Shown piece by piece: positions 7,263-15,762 of a stretch of DNA of 23,769 nt. Where the stretch lies: positions 1 to 23,769 of the forward strand of contig CALZIH010000010.1 of assembly GCA_945787305.1 (NCBI GenBank). The letters are read 5' to 3'. The notes beneath the pieces were generated by a model, which did no database searches, had not been told where the DNA came from, and worked only from the letters and a program-made list of their open reading frames with translations. A program made the translations under genes and the position numbers. The stretch is from an uncultured Desulfobulbaceae bacterium. Its GTDB lineage: Bacteria > Desulfobacterota > Desulfobulbia > Desulfobulbales > Desulfobulbaceae. How positions within the stretch are numbered: position 1 is the stretch's first letter; every line of letters begins with the position of its first letter.

Positions 7263-7628
7263 TTGAAAAAGATACTGTACTGCCAGAGCTTCATCCTGAT
7301 TCCCGTTACGGCACAAGCCGCAGAGTCCCTCTCCATGGGGTCGGCTCTGTTGCAGATGCTCTGGGCGCTACTGATCGTAGTCGGTGTCATCTTGATTATA
7401 TTTGGCCTGGCCCGCAAACGCTTTAGTTTCGGTCGGTTGCAGCAGGGAAAAATCCAAGTCCTGGAGCTTCGCCAGATCATGCCGAAAAATACCCTTGCCC
7501 TTGTGGAAGTACAGGGCAAGGTCATGCTTCTTGGTATCGGAGCAAATCAAATCAGCCTGCTTGCGGATTACCCTGATGACAATCCGGATCAGGCAGACTT
7601 TAAAACCCTGCTGGAACAGCAACAGTGA
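7263..7628 (+). CDS. fliO: Flagellar biosynthesis protein FliO
   Basis: FliO is a membrane scaffold that helps FliP assemble into the export gate. I place the start at TTG 7263, preceded by TGGGG and giving a basic-hydrophobic N-terminus (KKILYCQSF) that may be a signal peptide or first helix; an ATG at 7335 is the alternative. The 121-aa product has one strong membrane helix at about 29-50, followed by RKRFSFG and a small cytoplasmic domain with the FliO-type pattern L-E-L-R-Q-I-M-P-K-N-T-L-A-L-V-E-V. The frame also stays open far upstream inside fliN, which is a shadow. Its stop overlaps the fliP start. Family assignment is weaker than for its neighbours because FliO is poorly conserved, but position is diagnostic. 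Confidence 0.85.
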   Translation: MKKILYCQSFILIPVTAQAAESLSMGSALLQMLWALLIVVGVILIIFGLARKRFSFGRLQQGKIQVLELRQIMPKNTLALVEVQGKVMLLGIGANQISLLADYPDDNPDQADFKTLLEQQQ

Positions 7629-8362
7629 AATTTTTCTCCTGTTTATTGTTAAGCTTTATTTTCCTTCCTGGTATTGCCGAGGCCGTTAACCTGCCGACCA
7701 TTTCTCTTGGAGTCAAAGATGCGGCCAATCCTGAAGAGGTTTCAACAGCCCTGCAGGTGCTCTTTGTTCTGACCATTCTCTCTATCGCGCCCGCCATCCT
7801 GCTGATGACAACCGCTTTTACCCGAATTGTCATCGTCCTTGGCTTTGTCCGCCAGGCAATGGGAACACAGAACATGCCGCCAAATCAAATTATTATTGGG
7901 TTGTCCCTGTTTCTTACCTTTTTCGTCATGTCACCGGTTATCAACAAAATCAATACGACCGCCTTGCAGCCGTATATGGATAATCAGATTACCCAACAGG
8001 ATGCACTGGACAAGGCCGTTCTTGAGATGCGTACATTCATGTTCTCGCAGGTACAGGAAAATGAACTGCAACTTCTTATCGACATAACGGAAAAAGAGCA
8101 GCCCGAAGATAGAAAAGATATCTCCACGACCATTTTGATACCGGCTTTCATGCTTTCCGAGCTCAAACTTGCCTTCCAGATGGGCTTTATGATCTACGTC
8201 CCATTCCTGGTCATTGACATGCTTGTTGCATCGGTACTGATGTCCATGGGCATGATGATGCTGCCACCCATTATCATCTCTCTACCGTTCAAGTTGTTGC
8301 TTTTTGTCCTGGTTGACGGCTGGCACCTGGTGGTGGGCTCGCTGATGAAAAGCTTTTCCTGA
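7625..8362 (+). CDS. fliP: Flagellar type III export gate protein FliP
   Basis: FliP forms the core ring of the export gate with FliQ and FliR. The 245-aa protein starts with a GTG that overlaps the fliO stop (GTGA), and it has a signal peptide (residues 1-20, ending GIAEA). The rest carries the family's membrane helices and hallmarks: TAFTRIVIVLGFVRQAMGTQ, PPNQIIIGLSLFLTFFVM, and near the C-terminus IPAFMLSELKLAFQMGF and a G-M-M-M-L-P-P motif. Length is normal. fliQ follows after 58 bases, the widest gap within this gate block. Confidence 0.97.
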   Translation: MKFFSCLLLSFIFLPGIAEAVNLPTISLGVKDAANPEEVSTALQVLFVLTILSIAPAILLMTTAFTRIVIVLGFVRQAMGTQNMPPNQIIIGLSLFLTFFVMSPVINKINTTALQPYMDNQITQQDALDKAVLEMRTFMFSQVQENELQLLIDITEKEQPEDRKDISTTILIPAFMLSELKLAFQMGFMIYVPFLVIDMLVASVLMSMGMMMLPPIIISLPFKLLLFVLVDGWHLVVGSLMKSFS

Positions 8363-8387
8363 ATGCTCAGGCATATAAACCGGAATA

Positions 8388-8417
8388 TACCCCCTAATCC
8401 TCAACTCTACCCCCTAA
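8388..8417 (+). repeat. Two TACCCCCTAA direct repeats before fliQ
   Basis: TACCCCCTAA occurs at 8388-8397 and again at 8408-8417, with a 20-base period. The second copy ends 3 bases before the fliQ ATG, where a Shine-Dalgarno would be expected, and no purine-rich site is visible. Similar C-rich stretches stand before flhB (9590-9619). Function unknown. Confidence 0.6.
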
Positions 8418-8420
8418 AAT

Positions 8421-8690
8421 ATGAGTCCGGAAACCGTTGTTCACATAGGCAGAAAGGCTGTGGAAACCGTTTTACTTGGCGCCGGGCCAATGCTCATTGC
8501 CGCCATGGTCGTTGGTTTGATTATCAGTATTTTTCAGGCGGCCACCCAAATTAATGAACAGACCATGACCTTTATCCCAAAAATAGTCGCGGTCTTTATC
8601 ACCTTGCTCATATTCGGTCCCTGGCTGATGAACCTGCTGATCACCTTTACAACCGGCATATTCACCTCTATTGCCACGGTAGGGCAATAG
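8421..8690 (+). CDS. fliQ: Flagellar type III export gate protein FliQ
   Basis: FliQ packs around FliP and FliR in the export gate. The 89-aa protein has two membrane helices (about 17-38 and 52-74) and the highly conserved linker FQAATQINEQTMTFIPKI at 38-55. Length is exactly the family norm. No Shine-Dalgarno is visible before the ATG; the upstream bases are C-rich repeats. Translation may depend on coupling to fliP or on an unusual initiation context. fliR starts 18 bases downstream. Confidence 0.97.
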   Translation: MSPETVVHIGRKAVETVLLGAGPMLIAAMVVGLIISIFQAATQINEQTMTFIPKIVAVFITLLIFGPWLMNLLITFTTGIFTSIATVGQ

Positions 8691-8708
8691 CGCTGCAAGA
8701 ACAAAGTC

Positions 8709-9485
8709 ATGGATATCCAGCTCATCCCCATAGAGCAATTCCAAAACTTTCTTCTCTGCCTGGCCAGGGTTATGTCCCTTGTTGTCGCCATTCCCGTTTT
8801 TAACAGTCGACAGGCACCGCCACAGGTAAAAATAGGGATAGGTTTTGCTACCGCTCTCTTACTCTTCCCGCTTATGGCTTCGTACACGCCGGAAACCGAG
8901 TTCAGTGGGATTGCCTTTGCCCTGGTCATGGTGAACGAAGTCCTGATTGGCATATTGCTTGGTCTTGTTGCACAGCTCATCTTTACGGCTGTTAGTTTTG
9001 GGGGCACAATTATCGGCTACCAGATGGGTTTTGCGGCAGCAAACATTTTTGACCCGCAAACGACTCAGCAACTTTCCTTGATGAGTCAATTTTCAAATAT
9101 CATCGCCATCCTGATTTTCTTGTCGCTGAACATCCATCACCTCTTTTTCCAGGTAATTGTTGACTCCTACACCTTGTTTCCACCCGGATTTATAGATTTT
9201 TCCGGCGGCTCCGTACCGTTGCTCATGGATCTTGCCGGGCATATGTTTTTGCTTGCCGTCAAACTCAGCGCTCCAATTCTTGTTTTGCTCTTGCTTTCAA
9301 ACCTGGTCCTTGGCATCCTGGCCAGGGTTTTTCCCCAGCTCAATGTCTTCATGCTCTCCTTTCCCATGAATATAGGCATCGCCCTGTTGGTCATCGGGCT
9401 AACGCTCAATATTATTCCCCTCATGCTAAGACGGGAATTTGACACAATGGCTGAAAATTTCATCATGCTCTTCCAGATGTTTTGA
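8709..9485 (+). CDS. fliR: Flagellar type III export gate protein FliR
   Basis: FliR completes the FliPQR gate and sits next to FlhB. The 258-aa hydrophobic protein has several membrane segments. Family features are PVFNSRQAPPQVKIGIGFAT near residues 27-46, the EVLIGILLGLVAQLIF segment at about 77-92, GYQMGFAAANIFDP at about 103-116, and the C-terminal ARVFPQLNVFMLSFPMNIGI region. Length is normal. It ends the compact fliLMNOPQR block; flhB follows only after 138 noncoding bases. Confidence 0.96.
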   Translation: MDIQLIPIEQFQNFLLCLARVMSLVVAIPVFNSRQAPPQVKIGIGFATALLLFPLMASYTPETEFSGIAFALVMVNEVLIGILLGLVAQLIFTAVSFGGTIIGYQMGFAAANIFDPQTTQQLSLMSQFSNIIAILIFLSLNIHHLFFQVIVDSYTLFPPGFIDFSGGSVPLLMDLAGHMFLLAVKLSAPILVLLLLSNLVLGILARVFPQLNVFMLSFPMNIGIALLVIGLTLNIIPLMLRREFDTMAENFIMLFQMF

Positions 9486-9548
9486 TCCGTTTTCCGGGAA
9501 CTCTTCATAACCTTTTCTTTTTTATACCTTAAGAACATCGCAACAATT

Positions 9549-9566
9549 CAGGTCTGGGGTTTGCAA
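9549..9566 (+). promoter_or_regulatory. Weak sigma54-like site before flhB
   Basis: In the 138-base fliR-flhB gap, GG (9551-9552) and GC (9563-9564) are exactly 10 bases apart, and the -12 half (TTTGCA) is good. The -24 half is AGGTCT instead of TGGCAC, so only the GG is conserved. It could give flhB-flhA a separate RpoN promoter about 50 bases upstream of the start, but on sequence alone this is marginal. Confidence 0.25.
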
Positions 9567-9623
9567 TATCACTTGAGTACGCTGGCCCCTAGCCCCTTAT
9601 CCATGTTTCCTACTCCCTAGATT

Positions 9624-10700
9624 ATGGCAGAAGAAACCCCCACTGGTGAACGCACTGAAGCACCATCGGCAAAACGACGTGATGATTTTCGCAAAAAAGG
9701 GCAAGTTGCGCAAAGTCGTGAAGTACAAACAGCGGCCCTGTTCACCATCCTTCTTCTCTTTTGGATTTTTTACGCCCCCTATTTCTGGGGGGACCTGACA
9801 AAAATCATTTCTTCAATCTGGGCATACAGCTGCGAATTTACAATCACCCCTCCCGCTTTGATGCAGCTTATCTTTTTTATATTTAAAAACCTCGCGCTCA
9901 TCATGGCCCCTCTTTTTCTTGTGGCCATGCTTACTGGCTTCTTTTCAACTTTTTTGCAGATCGGCTGGTTGTTTACCACCAAACCTTTGACACCTGATCT
10001 GAACAAACTCGACCCTATAAAGGGAATGGGGCGATTTGTTTCCAAGCGTTCCTTTGTTGAAATAATTAAATCGCTACTCAAGGTCACCCTGATCGCGTGG
10101 GTCGCATTTCGCACCGTTCAGGGAAAATTTGACGATGCGCTGGTGTTGGTCGACATGACGTTGGGGCAAATTCTTCAATTTCTAGCCGGAACTGCGACGC
10201 TTATCATGGCAAAGATCTGTGGGGTCATGATTTTTCTTGCGGCCCTTGACTATGCTTTTGTCCGCTGGGAAATGGAAGAAAAGATGAAAATGACCAAACA
10301 GGAACTGAAAGAGGAATTCAAAGATACCGAGGGTGATCCCCATATCAAGTCAAAAATCCGTTCCATTCAACAGCAAATGGCACGGAGCAGGATGATGGCG
10401 GCGGTTCCTGAAGCCGACGTTGTCATCACCAATCCAACGAGGATAGCTGTTGCTCTTCAGTATGACAATAATGCCATGGATGCCCCGATAGTTCTGGCAA
10501 AAGGTCAAGAACTGGTTGCGGCGAAAATCCGCGAACTCGCCAGGGAAAACAATATCCCGTTGGTTGAGAATCCACCAGTGGCAAGATTATTGCATTCGAG
10601 GGTTGAGACAGGACAAGCCATACCTGAAGAATTATTCAAGGCGGTGGCGGAAATACTTGCGTATGTTTACTCGCTCAAAAATAACCAAGCAAAACGTTAA
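9624..10700 (+). CDS. flhB: Flagellar export switch protein FlhB (NPTR variant)
   Basis: FlhB is the export-apparatus membrane protein that switches substrate class after self-cleavage in its cytoplasmic domain. The 358-aa protein begins with the typical ERTEAPSAKRRDDFRKKGQV segment, then four membrane helices up to about residue 215, then the cytoplasmic domain. The cleavage motif at 270-273 reads NPTR rather than the near-universal NPTH, in the otherwise canonical context ADVVITNPTRIAVALQYD. Asn and Pro, the scissile pair, are intact. The C-terminal ENPPVARLLH segment is normal. The start ATG has no clear Shine-Dalgarno and follows a C-rich leader. flhA starts 15 bases after the stop. Confidence 0.96.
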   Translation: MAEETPTGERTEAPSAKRRDDFRKKGQVAQSREVQTAALFTILLLFWIFYAPYFWGDLTKIISSIWAYSCEFTITPPALMQLIFFIFKNLALIMAPLFLVAMLTGFFSTFLQIGWLFTTKPLTPDLNKLDPIKGMGRFVSKRSFVEIIKSLLKVTLIAWVAFRTVQGKFDDALVLVDMTLGQILQFLAGTATLIMAKICGVMIFLAALDYAFVRWEMEEKMKMTKQELKEEFKDTEGDPHIKSKIRSIQQQMARSRMMAAVPEADVVITNPTRIAVALQYDNNAMDAPIVLAKGQELVAAKIRELARENNIPLVENPPVARLLHSRVETGQAIPEELFKAVAEILAYVYSLKNNQAKR

Positions 10701-10715
10701 CAGAACCCTCATCGT

Positions 10716-12815
10716 ATGGAAACAACCCGACCACAAACGCTGTTGAACCAGATACAGCTGAGCGAGCTTGTAAAACGCAGTGATATTTGGGCATCCATCG
10801 GTATCATCGGTATCCTGATGCTGATGATCATTCCGTTACCGCCCATGGTCCTTGATCTCTGTCTTTCTCTAAATATAACCTTGGCGGTACTGATACTGAT
10901 CATCAGCCTGTATACGGATAAAGCGGTTGAGTTTTCTATTTTCCCTTCCCTGCTTTTGGCCACCACCCTTTTCAGGCTCTCCTTGAACGTTGCGTCCACC
11001 AGGCTCATCCTCCTGCACGGCAACGAGGGCATGGGCGCAGCCGGATCGGTCATAGAAGCCTTTGGGCAATTTGTGGTTGGTGGTTCCTATGTGGTTGGGT
11101 TGGTCATTTTCATTATCCTGGTCATCATCAATTTCATCGTTATTACAAAGGGTGCAGGCCGTATCGCCGAGGTTGCCGCTCGCTTCACCTTGGATGCCAT
11201 GCCGGGTAAACAAATGGCCATTGACGCCGATCTCAATGCCGGCTTGATAGACGAGTCAGAAGCGCGCCGCCGTCGGGACGAGATCTCTGACGAAGCAACA
11301 TTCCACGGTGCCATGGACGGTGCATCTAAATTTGTTCGTGGTGATGCCATTGCCGGTATCATTATCACACTGATCAACATCGGTGCCGGCTTCATTATCG
11401 GGGTTATGCAAAAAGGCATGCCCATGGCAGAAGCTGCGCAGAACTACACCATTCTTACCATCGGCGACGGCCTGGTTGGTCAGATACCGGCCCTGGTTAT
11501 CTCTACTGCAGCAGGCATGTTGGTGACCCGTTCAGCCGGGAAAGAAAACTTCGGCGATGCCCTGAAAAAACAATTTCTGCGCTACACAAAGGCATTATGG
11601 ATCGTTGCCGGCATTCTCTTGCTTTTTGCCCTTATACCAGGCATGCCTTTTCTGCCCTTTCTCACCTTATCACTGTGCATTGGCTTTGTTGCCTATCGAA
11701 TTGATCTGGCTGATCGGAAAAAAGCAGCAGAGACTCTTATTGAACGACCTGAGCCGGTTGTCGAGACGGAAGACGATTACGAACAGATGCTCAACGTCGA
11801 TCTCATTGAACTGGAAGTTGGATATGGACTCATTCCTTTTGTCGATGCAGCCCAGGACGGAGAGCTCCTCAGTCGTATCCAGTCCATCCGTAAGCAGTTT
11901 GCCTTAAGCAGCGGTTTTATCGTTCCACCGGTGCACATCAAGGACAACCTGCAACTGAGTCCAAACCAATACACCATAAGCCTCAAGGGTGTACAGATTG
12001 CCACGGCGGAAATGATGCCAGGGTACTATATGGCCATGGATCCGGGAATGGTCACCGAAACCATCAAAGGGATTCCCACCGAGGAGCCCGCATTTGGCTT
12101 ACCAGCTATCTGGATCACAGAAGATCGCCGTGAACAGGCACAGATTGCCGGGTATACCGTTGTGGACTGTACAACGGTTATGGCAACCCATATCAGTGAG
12201 ATTATAAAGCAACACGCGCACGAACTCCTTGGTCGACAGGAAACGCAAAACCTGATTGACAACCTGGGCCGGACGTACCCCAAACTGACCGAAGAGCTTA
12301 TTCCCAACATCCTTAATCTCGGCAATATCATGCGGGTATTGCAGAACCTGTTACGCGAAGGCGTTTCCATCCGTGACCTGCGGACAATTCTGGAAACGAT
12401 GGCAGATTATGCCCCCCTTACCCAGGATACCGATGTATTAACCGAATATGTGCGGCACGCACTGTCACGATCCATTTCTTGGGCCCATGTTCAGATGGAC
12501 GGTACCATTCCCGTCATTACCATGGATCGCGCGGTAGAGGATACAGTACAAAACGCCATCCAGCACCGCGAGCACGGCAGCTATCTCGCTCTGGATCCTC
12601 AAGTTGCACAAGACATTTTGAACAGCTTAAGCGACCTCGTGTCTTCCTTTGCCGGCGGCCAGCAACCCGCACTAATGGTGATTCCGCAAATAAGACCCCA
12701 TGTTCGCCGATTGACTGAACGCTATTTCCCCAGCATGGCTGTCCTGTCGCACAATGAAATTGCAGCCAACATGAAAATAAAATCCATTGGAACGGTAACC
12801 ATCGATGCAAGTTAA
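10716..12815 (+). CDS. flhA: Flagellar export platform protein FlhA
   Basis: FlhA is the large ring of the export apparatus: its membrane part couples ion flow to export, and its cytoplasmic nonamer binds chaperone-substrate complexes. The 699-aa length is standard. The N-terminal half has about eight membrane helices, with FRLSLNVASTRLIL, the FHIPEP signature starting at R156 (RFTLDAMPGKQMAIDADLNAG) and FHGAMDGASKFVRGDAIAG. The C-terminal half (about 350-690) is the cytoplasmic domain with GLPAIWI and a conserved RDLRTILE helix. The last 11 bases overlap flhF. Confidence 0.98.
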   Translation: METTRPQTLLNQIQLSELVKRSDIWASIGIIGILMLMIIPLPPMVLDLCLSLNITLAVLILIISLYTDKAVEFSIFPSLLLATTLFRLSLNVASTRLILLHGNEGMGAAGSVIEAFGQFVVGGSYVVGLVIFIILVIINFIVITKGAGRIAEVAARFTLDAMPGKQMAIDADLNAGLIDESEARRRRDEISDEATFHGAMDGASKFVRGDAIAGIIITLINIGAGFIIGVMQKGMPMAEAAQNYTILTIGDGLVGQIPALVISTAAGMLVTRSAGKENFGDALKKQFLRYTKALWIVAGILLLFALIPGMPFLPFLTLSLCIGFVAYRIDLADRKKAAETLIERPEPVVETEDDYEQMLNVDLIELEVGYGLIPFVDAAQDGELLSRIQSIRKQFALSSGFIVPPVHIKDNLQLSPNQYTISLKGVQIATAEMMPGYYMAMDPGMVTETIKGIPTEEPAFGLPAIWITEDRREQAQIAGYTVVDCTTVMATHISEIIKQHAHELLGRQETQNLIDNLGRTYPKLTEELIPNILNLGNIMRVLQNLLREGVSIRDLRTILETMADYAPLTQDTDVLTEYVRHALSRSISWAHVQMDGTIPVITMDRAVEDTVQNAIQHREHGSYLALDPQVAQDILNSLSDLVSSFAGGQQPALMVIPQIRPHVRRLTERYFPSMAVLSHNEIAANMKIKSIGTVTIDAS

Positions 12816-14064
12816 GGTCTTTGAAGCCAAGGACATGAACAGCGGACTGAAAATGGTCAAAAAGGCTTTGGGCCCTGATGCCTTGATCCTTTCCACAAGA
12901 ACCCTTCGCAACGGGAGAATGGGGGTCATGGGGAAACCGACCCTGGAGATTACCGCAGCAGTTGACTCCACCTGGGAGGAAAGGCCCGCTCGCGAAAACC
13001 CTTTACGGGAAAGGAGAATAGCCGGCTCTGCACAACCAGCAAATAACGAGGACATCACATATCAGGATGTGTGGGCGGAAGAAAAGACATATCGACGCAT
13101 GGAGAATGAAAGGGCTCACCGGCCGTCTAACGAAGAACTCAATAATGAAGTTAGTGAGTTGCGCAGTATTATAAACGGATTATCAAAAAAGATTGGCAAC
13201 CTGGACACCTCTTCTCCAAGCAGCCCCTATGTTGAACCGGAATATGTACACAACACCGTCGAAAGACAGGCCGACCCTGTGACCCAGCACCTCTGTGGTC
13301 GTGGTATCAACCAACAGGTAGCCGAGTTTGTTGCTCGCTTTACAAAGGACTCGCTGGGTTTACATGCCCCTGACGGCTCCTCTGACCTACATACCGTCCT
13401 CACCGATGCCATTGCCAGACTGTTTACGGTTGCCGCCCCCCTGGCTCAACGCCTCGCCCGCCAAAAACGAATATGCCTGATTGGCCCTACAGGGGTCGGC
13501 AAGACCACTACCATTGCCAAACTTGCAGCAAGGTATCTCAATAGATTCGGCGGTAAGGTTGCCCTCATAACCATCGACACCTATCGTATCGCTGCCGTAG
13601 AGCAACTCAAGGTATATGGCGAAATCATGAGCTTACCGGTTGAAGTTGTACTCAACCCCCATGAAATGGAGGAGGCCCTGGCCCGGCATAGCGATTGCGA
13701 TCTCATCCTCATCGATACGGCCGGACGCAGCCCAGGCAACCCACTTGAGCTTCAGGAAATGGCGGCTTTTCTCAAGCCCGAATACAACTTAGAAAATCAT
13801 CTGCTGCTATCGGCGACCACCAGAGAAACGGAACTCGAATCGGTTCTTCACCGTTTTTCCTGCCTGCCGGTCAGCAATATCATTTTCAGCAAAGTCGACG
13901 AGTGCACCCAGCTTGGCGTCCTGTTGAATATTCATTACAAACACAATACGCCAATCTCATTTCTTACCAATGGGCAGCGGGTACCGGAAGATATTATCGC
14001 ACCCGACCCGAGAACAATTGCAGAACTGATAATGAACAACCACAGGAACCCAAGCAATGGTTGA
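12805..14064 (+). CDS. flhF: SRP-type GTPase FlhF (flagellar placement)
   Basis: FlhF is an SRP-family GTPase that marks the pole for flagellar assembly. The 419-aa protein has an N-terminal basic/variable B domain starting MQVKVFEAKDM with GPDALILSTR, an N domain around 160-215, and a G domain. GTPase motifs are G1 GPTGVGKTT (227-235), G2-region DTYRIAA (258-264), G3 DTAGR (304-308) and G4-like KVDE (363-366, the SRP-type TKxD position). The protein overlaps flhA by 11 bases and flhG by 8 bases, so all three are probably translationally coupled. Confidence 0.97.
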   Translation: MQVKVFEAKDMNSGLKMVKKALGPDALILSTRTLRNGRMGVMGKPTLEITAAVDSTWEERPARENPLRERRIAGSAQPANNEDITYQDVWAEEKTYRRMENERAHRPSNEELNNEVSELRSIINGLSKKIGNLDTSSPSSPYVEPEYVHNTVERQADPVTQHLCGRGINQQVAEFVARFTKDSLGLHAPDGSSDLHTVLTDAIARLFTVAAPLAQRLARQKRICLIGPTGVGKTTTIAKLAARYLNRFGGKVALITIDTYRIAAVEQLKVYGEIMSLPVEVVLNPHEMEEALARHSDCDLILIDTAGRSPGNPLELQEMAAFLKPEYNLENHLLLSATTRETELESVLHRFSCLPVSNIIFSKVDECTQLGVLLNIHYKHNTPISFLTNGQRVPEDIIAPDPRTIAELIMNNHRNPSNG

Positions 14065-14959
14065 GCAAGAGGTACGCCCCATGGATCAGGCCGGAACCCT
14101 GCGGGCAATGAAAAACGAACCGGAAGTACAGAACAAAGAGGCTCTCACAACAACCAGGGTCTTTTCCATCACCAGTGGAAAGGGCGGCGTCGGCAAGACG
14201 GCTACGGTTGCTAACATGGCTGTGTTGCTTGCAAAAATGGAGCAACGGGTTCTCGTACTCGATGCCGATCTCGGCCTGGCTAATATCGACGTCGTCTTCG
14301 GCCTTGCACCTAGTTACAACCTCAATCACTTTTTCGCCGGCGACATTGATCTGTCGTCTATCCTGGTTGAAGGACCGCATGGCATTAAAATTCTTCCGGC
14401 AGGTTCAGGGGTACAGCGCTTCACCCGTCTTGATTCACAGCAGAAACTCAGATTACTGGACGCCCTGGATTCCATGCACAATGAGTTTGATATTGTCCTC
14501 ATTGACACCGAGGCAGGAATATCTGAGAACGTCACCTACTTCAACACAGCAGCCCAGGAAATTCTTGTCGTTACAACTCCTGAACCTACGGCAATAACCG
14601 ATGCCTATGCCTTGATGAAGTTACTCTCCAACCAGTACCATGAAAAGCACTTTAACCTGATAGTCAATTTCATCAACGATGAAGAAGAGGCCCTGGATGT
14701 GTATCGGAAATTAACCATGGTTGCCAACAGATACCTTGACATATCCATTGATTTCATGGGATCGATCCCAAAGGATACACAAATGGTGGATGCCATCAGG
14801 AAACAACAGGTCATGGTGGAACTCTACCCTGAATCCAAAACAAGCCTTGCTTTTGAGTCCCTGGCCCGCAATCTTATGCAAGAGCCGCAAACGCTTGAGG
14901 CCAAAGGTTCCATTCAGTTTTTCTGGAAACGATTACTTGATTTCGGCAACAAGGGATAA
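14057..14959 (+). CDS. flhG: MinD-like ATPase FlhG/FleN (flagellar number control)
   Basis: FlhG (FleN, YlxH) is a MinD/ParA-type ATPase that limits flagellar number, acting on FlhF and in some bacteria on the master regulator. The 300-aa protein has the deviant Walker A motif GKGGVGKT (41-48), DADLGLANIDVVFG after it and DTEAG as the Walker B region. The N-terminus carries DQAGTLR, the short motif known to stimulate FlhF GTPase activity. Two starts are possible: ATG 14057 (overlapping flhF by 8 bases, AGGAA upstream) and ATG 14081 (AAGAGG upstream), which would put DQA directly after Met as in better-studied FlhG proteins. Confidence 0.95.
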   Translation: MVEQEVRPMDQAGTLRAMKNEPEVQNKEALTTTRVFSITSGKGGVGKTATVANMAVLLAKMEQRVLVLDADLGLANIDVVFGLAPSYNLNHFFAGDIDLSSILVEGPHGIKILPAGSGVQRFTRLDSQQKLRLLDALDSMHNEFDIVLIDTEAGISENVTYFNTAAQEILVVTTPEPTAITDAYALMKLLSNQYHEKHFNLIVNFINDEEEALDVYRKLTMVANRYLDISIDFMGSIPKDTQMVDAIRKQQVMVELYPESKTSLAFESLARNLMQEPQTLEAKGSIQFFWKRLLDFGNKG

Positions 14960-14997
14960 CCCTGAACACTTTCTGCTCTATAAACCAAATTACTACC

Positions 14998-15738
14998 ATG
15001 GTCTACCCGCCTGTTCCGCCACTCGATGATCGCTCGCAACTAATCAGAGAAAACATGCCTCTGGTAAACCTTGTGGTGCAACGAATGGTATCTCAGGTTC
15101 CCTCGTTCATGACCAAGGACGATATGACCAGTGCGGCCATGGTTGGATTAATTGATGCCGCAAATAAATATGATGCCACCAAAGGGGCTCAATTTAAAAC
15201 TTTTGCAGAATATCGTATCAGAGGTGCAATTTACGATGAGATGCGCAAATTGGACTGGTTTTCCAGATCCATGCGGGAAAAACAAAACCAATTGACGCAA
15301 ACCATGCTCAAGCTCGAACGTAAACTTGGTCGCTCCCCGGAAGAAAACGAGATGGCCGATGCCATGGACTTGTCACTGGATGAATATCATCAACTGCTGA
15401 CGAAGGTCTCTCACCTTGGTTGTGTCAGCCTCAATGAAACCCTTGATCATAGCAATGAGGGCAGGAGCTTTCTTGAAAGCCTCCAAGACTCCGAGGATCC
15501 GACAGCACTTGACATGATTGAATCGCAAGAGATGACCTACATCCTTGCCGATATCCTGGAAGAGCTGTCGGAAAAGGAACGGTTGGTGATCGCTCTCTAC
15601 TATTATGAAGAATTGACCCAGAAAGAAATCGCCGAAGTCATCAACGTCACCGAGGGAAGGGTTTCTCAGCTTCACAGCCAGGCATTACTTAAACTCCGAG
15701 TCAAGCTCATCAACAGCGACTTGTACGATGGTGACTGA
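14998..15738 (+). CDS. fliA: Flagellar sigma factor FliA (sigma28)
   Basis: FliA directs RNA polymerase to late flagellar genes and is held inactive by FlgM until the hook is complete. The 246-aa protein has sigma region 2 (about 17-90, with DDMTSAAMVGLIDAANKYD and FKTFAEYRIRGAIYDEMR), region 3 with LGRSPEENEMADAM, and region 4, where LTQKEIAEVINVTEGRVSQL forms the -35-binding helix-turn-helix. No sigma1.1 region is present, as expected. Shine-Dalgarno is weak at the chosen ATG. Two candidate target promoters lie in this same window (21172-21199 and 22797-22824), as does its anti-sigma gene flgM. Confidence 0.97.
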   Translation: MVYPPVPPLDDRSQLIRENMPLVNLVVQRMVSQVPSFMTKDDMTSAAMVGLIDAANKYDATKGAQFKTFAEYRIRGAIYDEMRKLDWFSRSMREKQNQLTQTMLKLERKLGRSPEENEMADAMDLSLDEYHQLLTKVSHLGCVSLNETLDHSNEGRSFLESLQDSEDPTALDMIESQEMTYILADILEELSEKERLVIALYYYEELTQKEIAEVINVTEGRVSQLHSQALLKLRVKLINSDLYDGD

Positions 15739-15762
15739 ATCAAAACAACCCACTGAAACAAC

